64,000 nt of DNA from Chitinophagales bacterium (GTDB lineage Bacteria > Bacteroidota > Bacteroidia > Chitinophagales > Saprospiraceae): contig JAAFJY010000010.1 of assembly GCA_013299105.1 (NCBI GenBank), positions 62,001 through 126,000 of the forward strand, in the 5' to 3' direction. The notes beneath the pieces were generated by a model, which searched no databases, was not told the DNA's origin, and was given only the letters and a program-made list of their open reading frames with translations. Of this stretch, positions 20,512-31,033 are shown one piece after another (position 1 is the first letter of the stretch; every line of letters begins with the position of its first letter). The translations under genes were made by a program, and so were the position numbers.

Positions 20512-21423
20512 TCAACGCCATTTCCAGCGCTCTTCTACCCGGCGGCCGTCTTGTGCCCCAAAAAAGTCTTCAATCAGGTCAACGTGATCGAACATCGGCT
20601 TATCGGCCCAGCCGTGCCCACCCTCAAGGCCAGTGATGAGGTGATAAGAACAACCGAGTCGTTTGAGTTGGGCAGCTATACTTCCTGCACCATACAAAGG
20701 CAAATAACCTGGTTGGTCGGGTCGGCAGTAGTGATGAGATTGGCTGCCATAAGGTACTAGTGGATCATCTTCTCCATGGAACAAGAGGCTTGGAATGGCA
20801 TTCTCGGGCTTGATCCAATCTAATTCTAAAATTGCTCCGGCCATTGAAAGCAAACCTGCATAGGCAAAATCAGGAGGCAAGTCTCGTTTTTCCAAGCCCA
20901 TTTCACCTTCTGGCCAATAAACAGCATTGACTACAGCCTCTGCTCCTGCGCTGCTGCCCGCTAAGATAATGCTATAGGGTAGAATATTGAGCTCCTCCGC
21001 GTGCTTAATCAAGTAACTGGTAGCAGCCCAAACGTCCTCCGCTGCACTGCGGAAAGCGGCAATTTTGCGCGATTGCAACTGGTCGCAGCTCATGGATTTT
21101 CCTTTCATGCTCAGGTGATAAGAAGCTGCTACAGCTACGTAGCCCAAGCGGGCCAGTTTTTCCATGAACTGAACATACCTCGTTTCACTGCGAGAGCCTT
21201 CAGAAAAGCCACCGCCATGAAAGTACAAAAAAGTGGCCCAAGGAGCAGTTTCTTCAGCGGTGTCAATGCGGTAAACATCCAATTCCAGGTCTTGGCCAGC
21301 TTTTTGGGTATAAACATAAGTGTCTTTGCGCAAGGGAAGTGGCACAAGATGGTCTTCCGTTTTTCCTCCTACCAAGCCAACGATGCGTTTCCAAAATTTC
21401 CGTGTCCAGCTTTCGGATGCCAC
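20512..21423 (-). CDS. Alpha/beta hydrolase (esterase)
   Basis: TFLYFHGGGFSEGSR; GSSAGAEAV; HGEDDPLVPY; GGHGW. Confidence 0.88.
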   Translation of the reverse strand: MASESWTRKFWKRIVGLVGGKTEDHLVPLPLRKDTYVYTQKAGQDLELDVYRIDTAEETAPWATFLYFHGGGFSEGSRSETRYVQFMEKLARLGYVAVAASYHLSMKGKSMSCDQLQSRKIAAFRSAAEDVWAATSYLIKHAEELNILPYSIILAGSSAGAEAVVNAVYWPEGEMGLEKRDLPPDFAYAGLLSMAGAILELDWIKPENAIPSLLFHGEDDPLVPYGSQSHHYCRPDQPGYLPLYGAGSIAAQLKRLGCSYHLITGLEGGHGWADKPMFDHVDLIEDFFGAQDGRRVEERWKWR

Positions 21424-22320
21424 TTACTTCAATTTGAATACGTACAAAACAGAACTCCCTTTGCCACTGTTGGCCTGACTGGCTAAAAAAGAGCGCAAAC
21501 CATGCCAAAATCCCAGCGGGTAGGCCATCAATTTTTTGCCTTTGAACTGTTCACTCAACAAGGATTCGTAAAAAGAATCAAGCGGCAATGGCGTCTGAAA
21601 ATGCATTTGGAAACCCGCTTCATCCAGCAAATTAGTGATGGTACGGGGAGAAAAATGCCACAAATGCCTTGGCGTCTCATATGGTGCCCAGTGCTGTTGA
21701 TAATACTGAGCATCGGTGCTGGTAAAATTCGGCACCGCGATGAGCAAAAAACCGTCTTTTTCCAGTAATTCAGTATAGCGCTGCAAGTACAGTTTTGGGT
21801 TGTACAAGTGCTCCAGCACATGCCACATGGTGATGATCCCAAATTTACCTGGAACCTGCCCTGCTTCCAAGGCCTGGGGTTCGCGAACATCCAACTTGAA
21901 CTGCTGGATGGAGTATGCGCGGGTGTCGTCGTCCACCTCAATCCCCATCACCTCGTAACCCTGGCTGCGCATGTGGTTGAGGAAGTAACCCGTACCGCTG
22001 CCCACGTCCAACAAACGCCGATGAGGACTGAGTTTTTCAATGATGCTTTGCTTGCGTTTGAGCATGAAACGCCGGGCCAAATGATAAGCCCGATTCACCA
22101 AACCCTTGCGGGTATCGCTGTGTGAGATGTAATTGGCGCTTTTATAGTAGCGCCCAATCTCAGCAGGAATGGGCACATCCTGGGTAAAACGCAGGCCACA
22201 GTCTTGGCAATCGTACAAATCAAAAGCCTCTTGGGTAATCACAAAGTCTTTTGTTGATAAGGCTTTCTGGATGCGGCCACTTTGGCAAAGTGGACATTGT
22301 GTATAGTGGATTGTTTTCAT
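21424..22320 (-). CDS. Class I SAM-dependent methyltransferase with N-terminal zinc-ribbon-like cysteines
   Basis: CPLC...CQDC; LLDVGSGTGYFLNHMRSQGYEVMGIEVDD; MWHVLEHLYNP. Confidence 0.88.
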   Translation of the reverse strand: MKTIHYTQCPLCQSGRIQKALSTKDFVITQEAFDLYDCQDCGLRFTQDVPIPAEIGRYYKSANYISHSDTRKGLVNRAYHLARRFMLKRKQSIIEKLSPHRRLLDVGSGTGYFLNHMRSQGYEVMGIEVDDDTRAYSIQQFKLDVREPQALEAGQVPGKFGIITMWHVLEHLYNPKLYLQRYTELLEKDGFLLIAVPNFTSTDAQYYQQHWAPYETPRHLWHFSPRTITNLLDEAGFQMHFQTPLPLDSFYESLLSEQFKGKKLMAYPLGFWHGLRSFLASQANSGKGSSVLYVFKLK

Positions 22321-22528
22321 GGAAAGCAGGCTGAACAGCTTGTTTCTTGCGAGTAATTTTGCGTCAAACAAAAAAGACATCAGCACGAAACGTAACTGAT
22401 GCCTGCAAGCTTAAGATCACAACAAAAAGAAGTATTTATTCAATACTACCGCAAAGATACAAGGAACTTTGAAATAGCAATCACTTGATAGGGGTAAAAA
22501 TGTGATTTGACCTTGAAAGCAAGATGAA

Positions 22529-23827
22529 TCAAGCAAAAAACCGTGCTCTTCTTCCCTCTTTTAATGCAAAAAACAGGATGTAGGCATAGCAAGGCAGCAA
22601 GGTGAGCATGAATGCCAATCGGAATCCGATGTTTTCATCATCGGAAAGACTACCATAAATCAGTGGAATGATCGCCCCGCCTGCAATACCCATGATCAAC
22701 ATGGCTGAACCTATTTTAGTAAAACGCCCCAATCCACGGATGCCCAAAGGAAAAATAGCGGGCCACATTGGGGCATTCGCCAAACCCAAAAGGGCAATAC
22801 AAGTTACTGCGGCACGTCCATTCAGGAAATAGGCCCCAGCAACCAGCACGATTCCTAAAATTGCACCATACTTTAAACTGGTTTCCTGAGAAATGTATTT
22901 GGGAATGGTCACAATGCCGATGACATAGCCCAAAAGCATGGCCAGCAGGGTAAAAGTGGTAAAATACTTGGCGGTATCAAGCGAAAAACCCAGGTTTTGA
23001 CCATATATGCTGATCACGTCGCCTGCCATCACCTCGGCACCTACAAAACAGAAGATGCCTAAAACCCCCATCAGCAGGTTGGGAAACTGAAAAACGCTGG
23101 TTCTGCTGGCAGACAATGCGGTATCAGCACTATTGCCTTCGTTTTCATCCAGGTTGATTTCCGGCAAAGATGAGCGTTGAATCATCAGTGCCAAAAGGGC
23201 CAGAATGACTGCCATCACCGTGTAAGGCGTAATCACGCGGGCGGCCAGGTTGTCTAGCAATTCGGCCTTTTGCATGGCACTTTGGGCATTGGCCACTTGG
23301 GCGGTGATTTCATTGGCCCCTTTGAGTACAATGGCACCCAGGATAATGGGGCTCAAGGCTCCCGCTATTTTATTGCAGATCCCCATGATGCTGATGCGCT
23401 GGGCTGCACTCTCAATCGGGCCAATCACACTGATGTAAGGATTGGAAGCGGTTTGGAGCAAGGACAAACCCGCTCCTTGCACAAACAAACCCGTCAGAAA
23501 CAAAGCAAAACTACGGCTCTGCGCGGCGGGAATAAAAATCACCGAGCCCAAAGCCATGACCAAAAGCCCCAGGGCCATGCCGTTTTTGAAGCCCGTTTTT
23601 TCCAAAATAATGGAAGATGGCAAGGCCAGAAAAAAATAAGCCATGTAAAAAGCAAAGGTCACCAAAAAGGCCTGTGTATCGGTTTTGAGGTCACAAGCCA
23701 GTTTTAGAAAAGGAATCAAAGCCCCGTTGAGCCAAGTGACAAAGCCAAAAATGAAAAACAACATGCCAATGATCAAGATCGAGGTAGTGTAACTGCCTTT
23801 GTTGGCCGCAGTACTAGTGGTGGACAT
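22529..23827 (-). CDS. Sugar MFS transporter (FucP/GluP-like)
   Basis: 12-TM pattern; FIFGFVTWLNGALIPFLKLACDLKT; GAGLSLLQTASNPYISVIGP. Confidence 0.88.
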   Translation of the reverse strand: MSTTSTAANKGSYTTSILIIGMLFFIFGFVTWLNGALIPFLKLACDLKTDTQAFLVTFAFYMAYFFLALPSSIILEKTGFKNGMALGLLVMALGSVIFIPAAQSRSFALFLTGLFVQGAGLSLLQTASNPYISVIGPIESAAQRISIMGICNKIAGALSPIILGAIVLKGANEITAQVANAQSAMQKAELLDNLAARVITPYTVMAVILALLALMIQRSSLPEINLDENEGNSADTALSASRTSVFQFPNLLMGVLGIFCFVGAEVMAGDVISIYGQNLGFSLDTAKYFTTFTLLAMLLGYVIGIVTIPKYISQETSLKYGAILGIVLVAGAYFLNGRAAVTCIALLGLANAPMWPAIFPLGIRGLGRFTKIGSAMLIMGIAGGAIIPLIYGSLSDDENIGFRLAFMLTLLPCYAYILFFALKEGRRARFFA

Positions 23828-24040
23828 ACAATGGAAGGGTTTCGAGCAAGTCTGTTCTTTTTTTGCAAACCTACTCCTTGGTGAATGACTTGCGAAAAGG
23901 TAAAAAGAAATTTGAGAGTTTTACCAAAAAAGCAGCAATTCCATGCTTTGATACGCTGCTTGTGCGAAGTTCAATCTTTTTATGATCAAATTTATCAACA
24001 AAAACGTTACTTTAACATCGCCCAAAAAACTTGTCATCAC

Positions 24041-26362
24041 ATGACCACTGTCACCGAACATCAACTCTCGCCACAAGCCCTTTCGCTCATTCCTTTGTTT
24101 TACATCGGTTGGAGCGACAGCGTACTCAGCCCCAGCGAAATGAAACTCATCCACCGGAAAATTGAAAGCATGTCTTTTTTGAATCCGGAGGAAAAAGCCT
24201 ACCTGATTCGCTACACCAATCCTCAAAATCCGCCCAGCCCAGAGGTGTTCAGGTTTTGGTTGGATAGCTTGCGTACAGCGGCCATGAACATGCCTACCGA
24301 CCAAAAGCAAAGCCTTGCTCAACTAGCGTTGGATATTGCCCGAGCCAGTCAAAGCGGCCAACTAAACCCAGCTGATGAACCAGCCTTGGGTAAAGCACTC
24401 ACAGAACTGGAACAGGAATTGGGCATCGATACCGAAGAAGACTTATTGGCCATGCTCAAACAATTGGATGCTCCACACCTGAGCAGTCAACCCAAATTGG
24501 CAAGTTTTGAAGCCAAAGCCATGCAAGCCATTTTGGACGGACCTCGTGCAGCAACAGTCAATGCTGTACGTCAATTGCTCAAAGATCCATTTTTCCAAGC
24601 TGGTATCTTGCGTGACAAGGAGGAACACCGCTCACGGATCCTTGAAATGACCACAGAGTTAGCCAAGCAAGGCTATGGTTCCTTGGCTTATCCAAATGAA
24701 TATGGTGGCAAAGGCGACATGGGCGAATACATTGCCATTTTTCAAACCCTGGCCACCCATAACCTCAGCCTTACGGTTAAGTTTGGGGTGCAATTTGGCT
24801 TATTCGGCGGTGCAGTTTACCACTTAGGTACCGAAAAACACCATCGAAAGTACTTGGAACCCACCGGGACTACGGACTTGTTGGGCTGTTTTGCCATGAC
24901 CGAAACGGGACACGGCTCGAATGTCAAAGACCTAGAAACCACCGCTACTTATGACCACGCTACCCGCAGCATTGTGGTCAATTCGCCCCATTTTGGTGCG
25001 GGCAAAGAATACATTGGCAATGCCCTACATGGCTCAATGGCTGCCGTTTTTGCCCAATTGATCGTGGATGGGGTGAGTCATGGCATTCACTGTGTGCTGG
25101 TGCCTTACCGCGATTCGACTGGCGATTTGCTCCCTGGTATTGAAGTCAAAGATTGTGGGTACAAACTGGGCCTCAATGGCGTGGACAATGGCCGCTTGTG
25201 GTTCAACCAGGTGCGGGTGCCCGTTGACAATTTGCTTAATCGTTATGGTGACATTGATGTACAAGGAAAGTACATCAGCCCAATCGAAAATCCCAACAAG
25301 CGCTTTTTCACCATGTTGGGTGCGCTAGTGGGCGGGCGGATATGTGTGGGACTGGGCGGATTGGGCGCTACTAAAACTGCACTGACCATTGCAATTCGCT
25401 ATGCACTCAAGCGGCGACAGTTTGCGCCTAAAGATGGTGAAATGGAGACCTTGTTGATGGATTACCCTACTCACCAGCAACGCTTGATCCCATTACTGGT
25501 CAAAACCTACGTTTACCATTTTGCCCTGAATCGCTTGGGCGAAACCTATGCCAAGGCCAAGGCCGACGACATGCGGGAGATCGAAACCCAAGCGGCAGGC
25601 CTCAAAGCAATGGCGACCTGGCATACCACCCATGCAATTCAGGAATGCCGCGAAGCCTGTGGCGGCAAAGGGTATTTGGCTGAGAATAATTTTGCTGACC
25701 TCAAAGCTGATTCCGATATCTTTACCACTTTTGAAGGCGACAATACCGTTTTGTTGCAATTGGTCGCTAAGGGGCTGCTCACCGAATTCAAGCAATCTTT
25801 CCACGACGATGGCTTTCTGGCGGTAATGCGCTACTTGGGTGGCCGAATCGGACAAACCCTGACTACTTACAACTCCTATTTTACGGGAAATACCGATATG
25901 GAACACCTGATGAGTGCCGAATTCCATGCCGATGCTTTGCGTTATCGCCAAGAAAGGACGCTGATTGCACTTTCAGATCGCATGCGCAAGTACCTGGGCA
26001 AGCGCCTGGGGCCATATGAAGCATTCCTGAAATGCCAGGTACACATGGTCAACCTGGCCAAAGCTTATGTAGAAAACCTGGCCTATACCGAGATGACCAC
26101 AGCCATCAAATCGCTACCGGCCAGCCAGGAAAGAGCCATGCTGGAAAAAATGGCTGCTTATTATGCCCTCAACACGATCAGCGATGACAAAGGTTGGTAC
26201 CTGGAAAGTGGCTACATGAGTGGCGACAAAAGCAAAGCCATCCGCAGGGCACAAGGGAAAATGACCCAGGAACTGCGGCCAGAAGTGGAAGAATTGGTCG
26301 CTGCTTTTGGAATTTCGGATGCTAGTTTGGATGCGGAGATTTTAAATTGGGCCAGACCTTGA
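24041..26362 (+). CDS. Acyl-CoA dehydrogenase/oxidase-like protein with extra N-terminal helical domain
   Basis: AYPNEYGGKGDMGEYIAIF; FAMTETGHGSNVKDLETTATYD; CREACGGKGYLAENNFADLKADSDIFTTFEGDN. Confidence 0.88.
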   Translation: MTTVTEHQLSPQALSLIPLFYIGWSDSVLSPSEMKLIHRKIESMSFLNPEEKAYLIRYTNPQNPPSPEVFRFWLDSLRTAAMNMPTDQKQSLAQLALDIARASQSGQLNPADEPALGKALTELEQELGIDTEEDLLAMLKQLDAPHLSSQPKLASFEAKAMQAILDGPRAATVNAVRQLLKDPFFQAGILRDKEEHRSRILEMTTELAKQGYGSLAYPNEYGGKGDMGEYIAIFQTLATHNLSLTVKFGVQFGLFGGAVYHLGTEKHHRKYLEPTGTTDLLGCFAMTETGHGSNVKDLETTATYDHATRSIVVNSPHFGAGKEYIGNALHGSMAAVFAQLIVDGVSHGIHCVLVPYRDSTGDLLPGIEVKDCGYKLGLNGVDNGRLWFNQVRVPVDNLLNRYGDIDVQGKYISPIENPNKRFFTMLGALVGGRICVGLGGLGATKTALTIAIRYALKRRQFAPKDGEMETLLMDYPTHQQRLIPLLVKTYVYHFALNRLGETYAKAKADDMREIETQAAGLKAMATWHTTHAIQECREACGGKGYLAENNFADLKADSDIFTTFEGDNTVLLQLVAKGLLTEFKQSFHDDGFLAVMRYLGGRIGQTLTTYNSYFTGNTDMEHLMSAEFHADALRYRQERTLIALSDRMRKYLGKRLGPYEAFLKCQVHMVNLAKAYVENLAYTEMTTAIKSLPASQERAMLEKMAAYYALNTISDDKGWYLESGYMSGDKSKAIRRAQGKMTQELRPEVEELVAAFGISDASLDAEILNWARP

Positions 26363-26467
26363 TTGATTGAACATGCTAAGAAACCACTCAGGTTCACCGT
26401 AATCCTGCATCCAATCTAATCAATCCTAATCAGCCTTGGTTACATTCTGCCCTGCACGAGCCAGCCT

Positions 26468-27178
26468 TCAGCCCCCATATCCTTCCTGCCCATAATAGGC
26501 TCCGGTCCCGTGTTTGCGTAAAAAATGTTTGTCTTTGAGGGATTGCTTGATCTCGCCGATGCTGGGGTTCAATTGTCTGGTCAAATAGGCCATTTTGGCC
26601 AATTCTTCCAAGACTCCGGCATTGTACACCGCCTTGGCGGCGTCCTTTCCCCAGGTGAAAGGGCCATGACAGGCCACCAGCACCATTTCCACTTCTTGGG
26701 GAGATAGGTTTTGTTTTTCAAAAGCTTGCAAAATCTGCAACCCCGTCTCGTGCTCATAATCACCTTGGATCATTTCGTCGCTCATGACTTCGGTGATGGG
26801 TACGGCAGGAATTAGGTGATCGGCATGGGTAGTTCCCAGGTTGGGGATGGGCAAGAGGGCTTGTGCCCAGGCCACTGCATAGGTAGAATGCGTATGGCAA
26901 ATGCCTCCAATGCTAGCAAAATGGCGGTACAACAAGGTATGGGTTTTAGTATCGGACGAGGGCCTGAAGCGTCCTTCGACCACCTCGTTATCTAGGTCCA
27001 CCAGTACCATGTCTTCCACTTTGAGCTGGGCATAAGGCACGCCACTGGGCTTGATGGCCATGACCCCCGCTTGGCGGTCAATGGCAGAAACGTTGCCAAA
27101 GGTGTAAATGGCCAAATGCTGCGTAGGAATCTCCATATTGGCCTCGTAAGCCTGTTCTTTCAAGGTCTTGAAATTCAT
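26468..27178 (-). CDS. araD: L-ribulose-5-phosphate 4-epimerase
   Basis: QHLAIYTFGNVSAIDRQAGVMAIKPSGVPY...HTHSTYAVAWAQA...CHGPFTWG. Confidence 0.95.
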   Translation of the reverse strand: MNFKTLKEQAYEANMEIPTQHLAIYTFGNVSAIDRQAGVMAIKPSGVPYAQLKVEDMVLVDLDNEVVEGRFRPSSDTKTHTLLYRHFASIGGICHTHSTYAVAWAQALLPIPNLGTTHADHLIPAVPITEVMSDEMIQGDYEHETGLQILQAFEKQNLSPQEVEMVLVACHGPFTWGKDAAKAVYNAGVLEELAKMAYLTRQLNPSIGEIKQSLKDKHFLRKHGTGAYYGQEGYGG

Positions 27179-27182
27179 CTCA

Positions 27183-28814
27183 TCAGGCGTTTTGGTCCAT
27201 GAATTGGCCTAGGCTTAAGTATTTTTGGTACAACACCTGGTAAATGGCTGCTTTGTCGGAATTGGGTTGGTATTCTTCTTCAAAACCCGAAGACATGGCC
27301 ATTTGTGCGGCCTCCAGGCTGGGGTGAACACCTGCGGCTGTAGCCGCACACATGGCGGCACCTAAGGCACAAGCCTGCTCGGACCGCACTACTTTGATGG
27401 GCAATTGCAACACATCGGCCAGGGTTTGCACCACAAAAGCCGATTTCTTGGCTACTCCACCGATGGCGACCACCTTTTTGATCGGTACACCTTCGGCCAG
27501 GAAGCGCTCGACGATGGCTTTGGAGCCAAAAGCAGTAGCCTCCACCAGGGCTTTGAACACCTGTGGTGCATCGCTGCCGAGGTTAAGCCCCGCGATCAAA
27601 CCTTTTAGGGTATGGTTGGCATCGGGGGTCCGGCGGCCATTGAACCAGTCGAGTGCGATTGGGTCATCGGCGCTCAAGGGCAAAGCAGCGGCTTGCTCCG
27701 ACAAAGCCGGGATGATCTTCACCACCAAGGCTTCGGCTTCATTTTCGGGTAAAAACTGCTTCAAGGGATAGGAAAGCAGGTTTTGAAACCAGGCATACAC
27801 ATCGCCATAAGCCGATTGCCCGGCCTCCATGCCCAGCATGCCCGGTAAAATCGATCCATCCACCTGGCCACAAATTCCTTTGATCAACAAATGGCCTACT
27901 TCCTCATTGGGGGCGACCAGCATGTCGCAAGTGGAGGTGCCCATCACCCGCACAAAGGTGTAGGGCTCGATATGGGCCCCTACCGCCCCCATGTGGGCGT
28001 CAAAAGCCCCTACACCAATGACTACATTCTCGCTCAGGCCCAGTTTTTTGGCCCAAACCGGGCTGATTTTGCCCATCGCCTGGTCAGCGGTGAAGGTATG
28101 GCGAAACAAGCGCTCGCGCAAACCAGTGAGCAAGGGGTCAAGGGCCACAAGAAAATCTTCCCCAGGCAAACCCTCGTAGGCTTCGTGCCACATGGCCTTA
28201 TGGCCAGCAGCACAACGCGAGCGGCGCAGGGTTAAAGGATCGGTTTGGCCGCACAATTCCGCAGAAAGCCAATCGCAATGTTCGACCCAGGAAAAAGCCG
28301 CCGCCCTTACTTTTTCGTCCACCCGCAAGGTGTGCAGGATTTTTGCCCAAAACCACTCCGACGAATAGATGCCCCCTACATATTGGGTGTAATCAATGGC
28401 CCAACGGCGGGCCAATTGGTTGATCTCCTCTGCTTCAGCGTTGGCGGTATGGTCTTTCCAAAGGATGAACATGCCGTGTGGATTCTCCGCAAATTCAGGC
28501 GTAAGGCTCAAAGGAGTACCTTGCGCGTTGACCGCAACGGGGGTAGAGCCAGTAGTATCCACGGAAATACCCACTACCCTGGCCGCAATTGCTGAGCCAA
28601 CTTGCGCCAAGGCACCCAGAATGGATTGTTCCAAGCCCTCCAGGTAATCCAGTGGGTGCTGGCGGTATTGTGATTGGGAAGGGTCGCAATAAAGGCCCTT
28701 TTTCCAACGTGGGTAGTAAAAAACCTGGCTGGCCACTTCATCCCCATTTTGGGCATTGACCACCAGCGCCCTTACCGAATCCGTACCATAATCTAATCCG
28801 ATGACGTATTGCAT
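27183..28814 (-). CDS. araB: Ribulokinase
   Basis: VIGLDYGTDSVRALVVNAQNGDEVASQVFYYPRWKKGLYCDPSQSQYRQHPLDYLE; adjacent to araA and araD. Confidence 0.96.
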   Translation of the reverse strand: MQYVIGLDYGTDSVRALVVNAQNGDEVASQVFYYPRWKKGLYCDPSQSQYRQHPLDYLEGLEQSILGALAQVGSAIAARVVGISVDTTGSTPVAVNAQGTPLSLTPEFAENPHGMFILWKDHTANAEAEEINQLARRWAIDYTQYVGGIYSSEWFWAKILHTLRVDEKVRAAAFSWVEHCDWLSAELCGQTDPLTLRRSRCAAGHKAMWHEAYEGLPGEDFLVALDPLLTGLRERLFRHTFTADQAMGKISPVWAKKLGLSENVVIGVGAFDAHMGAVGAHIEPYTFVRVMGTSTCDMLVAPNEEVGHLLIKGICGQVDGSILPGMLGMEAGQSAYGDVYAWFQNLLSYPLKQFLPENEAEALVVKIIPALSEQAAALPLSADDPIALDWFNGRRTPDANHTLKGLIAGLNLGSDAPQVFKALVEATAFGSKAIVERFLAEGVPIKKVVAIGGVAKKSAFVVQTLADVLQLPIKVVRSEQACALGAAMCAATAAGVHPSLEAAQMAMSSGFEEEYQPNSDKAAIYQVLYQKYLSLGQFMDQNA

Positions 28815-28837
28815 GGCAATGGTTAGTTGTTAATGGT

Positions 28838-30332
28838 TCAGTTGCGGTAGTACATTTCGTTCCAGCGTAGCTCGTTTTTCAAGCTTCTGATGTCGGTTTT
28901 TGCGTCAATCACCACCAATTCGATGCCAAACATGGCCGCAAAGGCTTCCCAATGCTCAGTTTGCAGGTTTTGGCTGTACACCGTGTGGTGTGCGCCTCCG
29001 GCGTAAAGCCAGGCCGCGCAACCCTGGGCCATATCGGGCAGGGGCCTCCAAAAAGCACGGGCTACGGGCAATTTGGGCAAATCGGCGGGAGGATCAAAAG
29101 CTTCGACTTCGTTGACGATCAAACGAAAACGGTTGCCCAGGTCAATCATGGATACGTTGAGGGCCTTACCTCCAGCCGAATCGAACACCAGGCGTACCGG
29201 ATCGGCTTTTCCACCAATGCCTAGGGGGTGAATTTCGCAACGGGGTTTGCTGCGGGCAATGGAGGGGCAGATTTCGAGCATGTGTGCCCCTAAAACCATT
29301 GCATTGTCAGGCTCAAAATGGTATGTGTAGTCCTCCATGAAAGAGTTGCCACCGGACAGGCCAGCCCCCATCACCTTGGCTGCGCGCACCAGGGCAGCGG
29401 TTTTCCAATCGCCTTCGGCCCCAAAACCAAAACCTTCGGCCATCAAGCGTTGGGAAGCAATGCCAGGCAGTTGGACCATGCCATGCAGGTCCTCGAAGGT
29501 GTTGGTATAGCCTTTGAAGTCACCTTCTTCCAGGAAGGCTTTGAGCCCCAATTCAATTTTAGCTGCCTCACGCAAGGCATTATGATGTTGCCCTCCTTTT
29601 TGCAAAGTCGCTTGGACATCGTAAGCCTCATGGTATTCATCTACCAAAGCATCTACTTGAGCAGGGCTTACTGCATTGATGCGGGCCACCAGGTCACCCA
29701 CCCCAAAGCCGTTGACAGCGTATCCAAATTTGGCTTCGGCCTCTACTTTGTCGCCCTCGGTCACGGCTACTTGGCGCATGTTGTCACCAAAACGGGCAAA
29801 ACGGGCTCCCTGCCAGTCGTAACGGGCTGCTGCAACCCTGGTCCAAGCATTCAAAGCGGCTTGTACACTGGAGTCTTGCCAATGCCCTACAATCACTTTG
29901 CGCTCCAAACGCAGGCGAGACAAGATGAACCCAAACTCCCGGTCGCCATGCGCCGATTGGTTGAGGTTCATGAAATCCATGTCGATTTCGGAGAAAGGAA
30001 TGTCTCGATTGAATTGGGTGTGGAAATGGCAGAGGGGTTTTTGCAAAATTTGCAAGCCCCGGATCCACATTTTTGCGGGTGAAAAAGTGTGCATCCAGGC
30101 GATGATGCCGATGCATTGTGGGTGTTGATTGGCTTCCTGCACAAGCCGATAAATCTCGTCGGGTGTGGTGACAATTGGCTTGAAAACGACCTTGCAAGGC
30201 ATTTCAGGCGAGTCGGACAGGTTTTTGGCGATGGTACTAGCGTGTTCGGCTACAGTTTTGAGGGTAGCTTCCCCGTACAAGTGTTGGCTGCCAGTGACGA
30301 ACCACACTTCTAAATTGGCTAAGTTGATCACG
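28838..30332 (-). CDS. araA: L-arabinose isomerase
   Basis: [25 protein letters not shown]...[21 protein letters not shown]; probable GTG start. Confidence 0.97.
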
Positions 30333-30477
30333 GTGGGTAGGTATTTTTGTTTGGGTAAATGTACGAAAAGGCAGCTTCTCTTCAACCTTTCCACCCTTCA
30401 ACCTTTCATCTAAAGTAGGCCTGGATGAAACCTAGAGCAAGCACTTTTGGGGCATGGCTATCGGAAAGCTCACTAAA

Positions 30478-30516
30478 ACGAAGGGGTCGGCATGGTGCTG
30501 ATCCCTTCGTTTTTAA
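30478..30516. terminator. Hairpin terminator-like structure
   Basis: AACGAAGGGGTCGGCATGGTGCTGATCCCTTCGTTTTT. Confidence 0.65.
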
Positions 30517-30580
30517 CTTAGAAATTGAGATTTGTTGACAAATCGTGTGGATCAAGAGGATTAGACGAGTATTCTTAAGC

Positions 30581-30796
30581 TAAGTAACGGGTCAAAAATA
30601 AACCTTTCCAGTTTTTAAGAGAGACGCGTGTAAACGTAACGGTCAACGTCATGCTGGAAATCCGCGAAAATCCGCGAAAATCCGCGAAAATCCGCGTCAT
30701 CCGCGTCATCCGCGTCATCCGCGTACTAAAAACAGCCTCGCGCAGCGAGGCAACGCAATTGCGATTTGGTAAGGTTTATTCGTGGCTTGTCACTAA
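30581..30796 (-). repeat. MITE-like element family A, full copy with expanded internal short tandem repeats
   Basis: TAAGTAACGGGTCAAAAATAAACCTTTCC...TTTGGTAAGGTTTATTCGTGGCTTGTCACTAA; inverted relative to 9972 and 43178 copies. Confidence 0.85.
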
Positions 30797-31033
30797 GGTG
30801 TTCTTAGAATTCGTGCTCGCTCATTACACAAATTCAGTAATTCCACCCTTTTGTCAAGACCCTTGTTTTTTCTGTGGCCCTTAGTAGTTTGTTTTTTAAA
30901 TTCGCTAAACCATCGTAAATAAATTTTTGCAATAAGAGGTAAGCACGTCGACCCTTTTGCTGATTCACCTTCGCCGATCACTAGGGGAGATAATCACGAG
31001 AACTTAAAAAACAAACTACTTAGCCCAAAAACC

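Noticed and set aside
22529-30332. Idea that the MFS transporter and araABD form one arabinose operon
   Set aside because: The acyl-CoA dehydrogenase on the opposite strand separates them; functional link possible but not supported by sequence.
30651-30884. 77-aa ORF with RVIRVIRVIRV repeat
   Set aside because: Arises from the short tandem repeats inside a family A element; not a credible protein.
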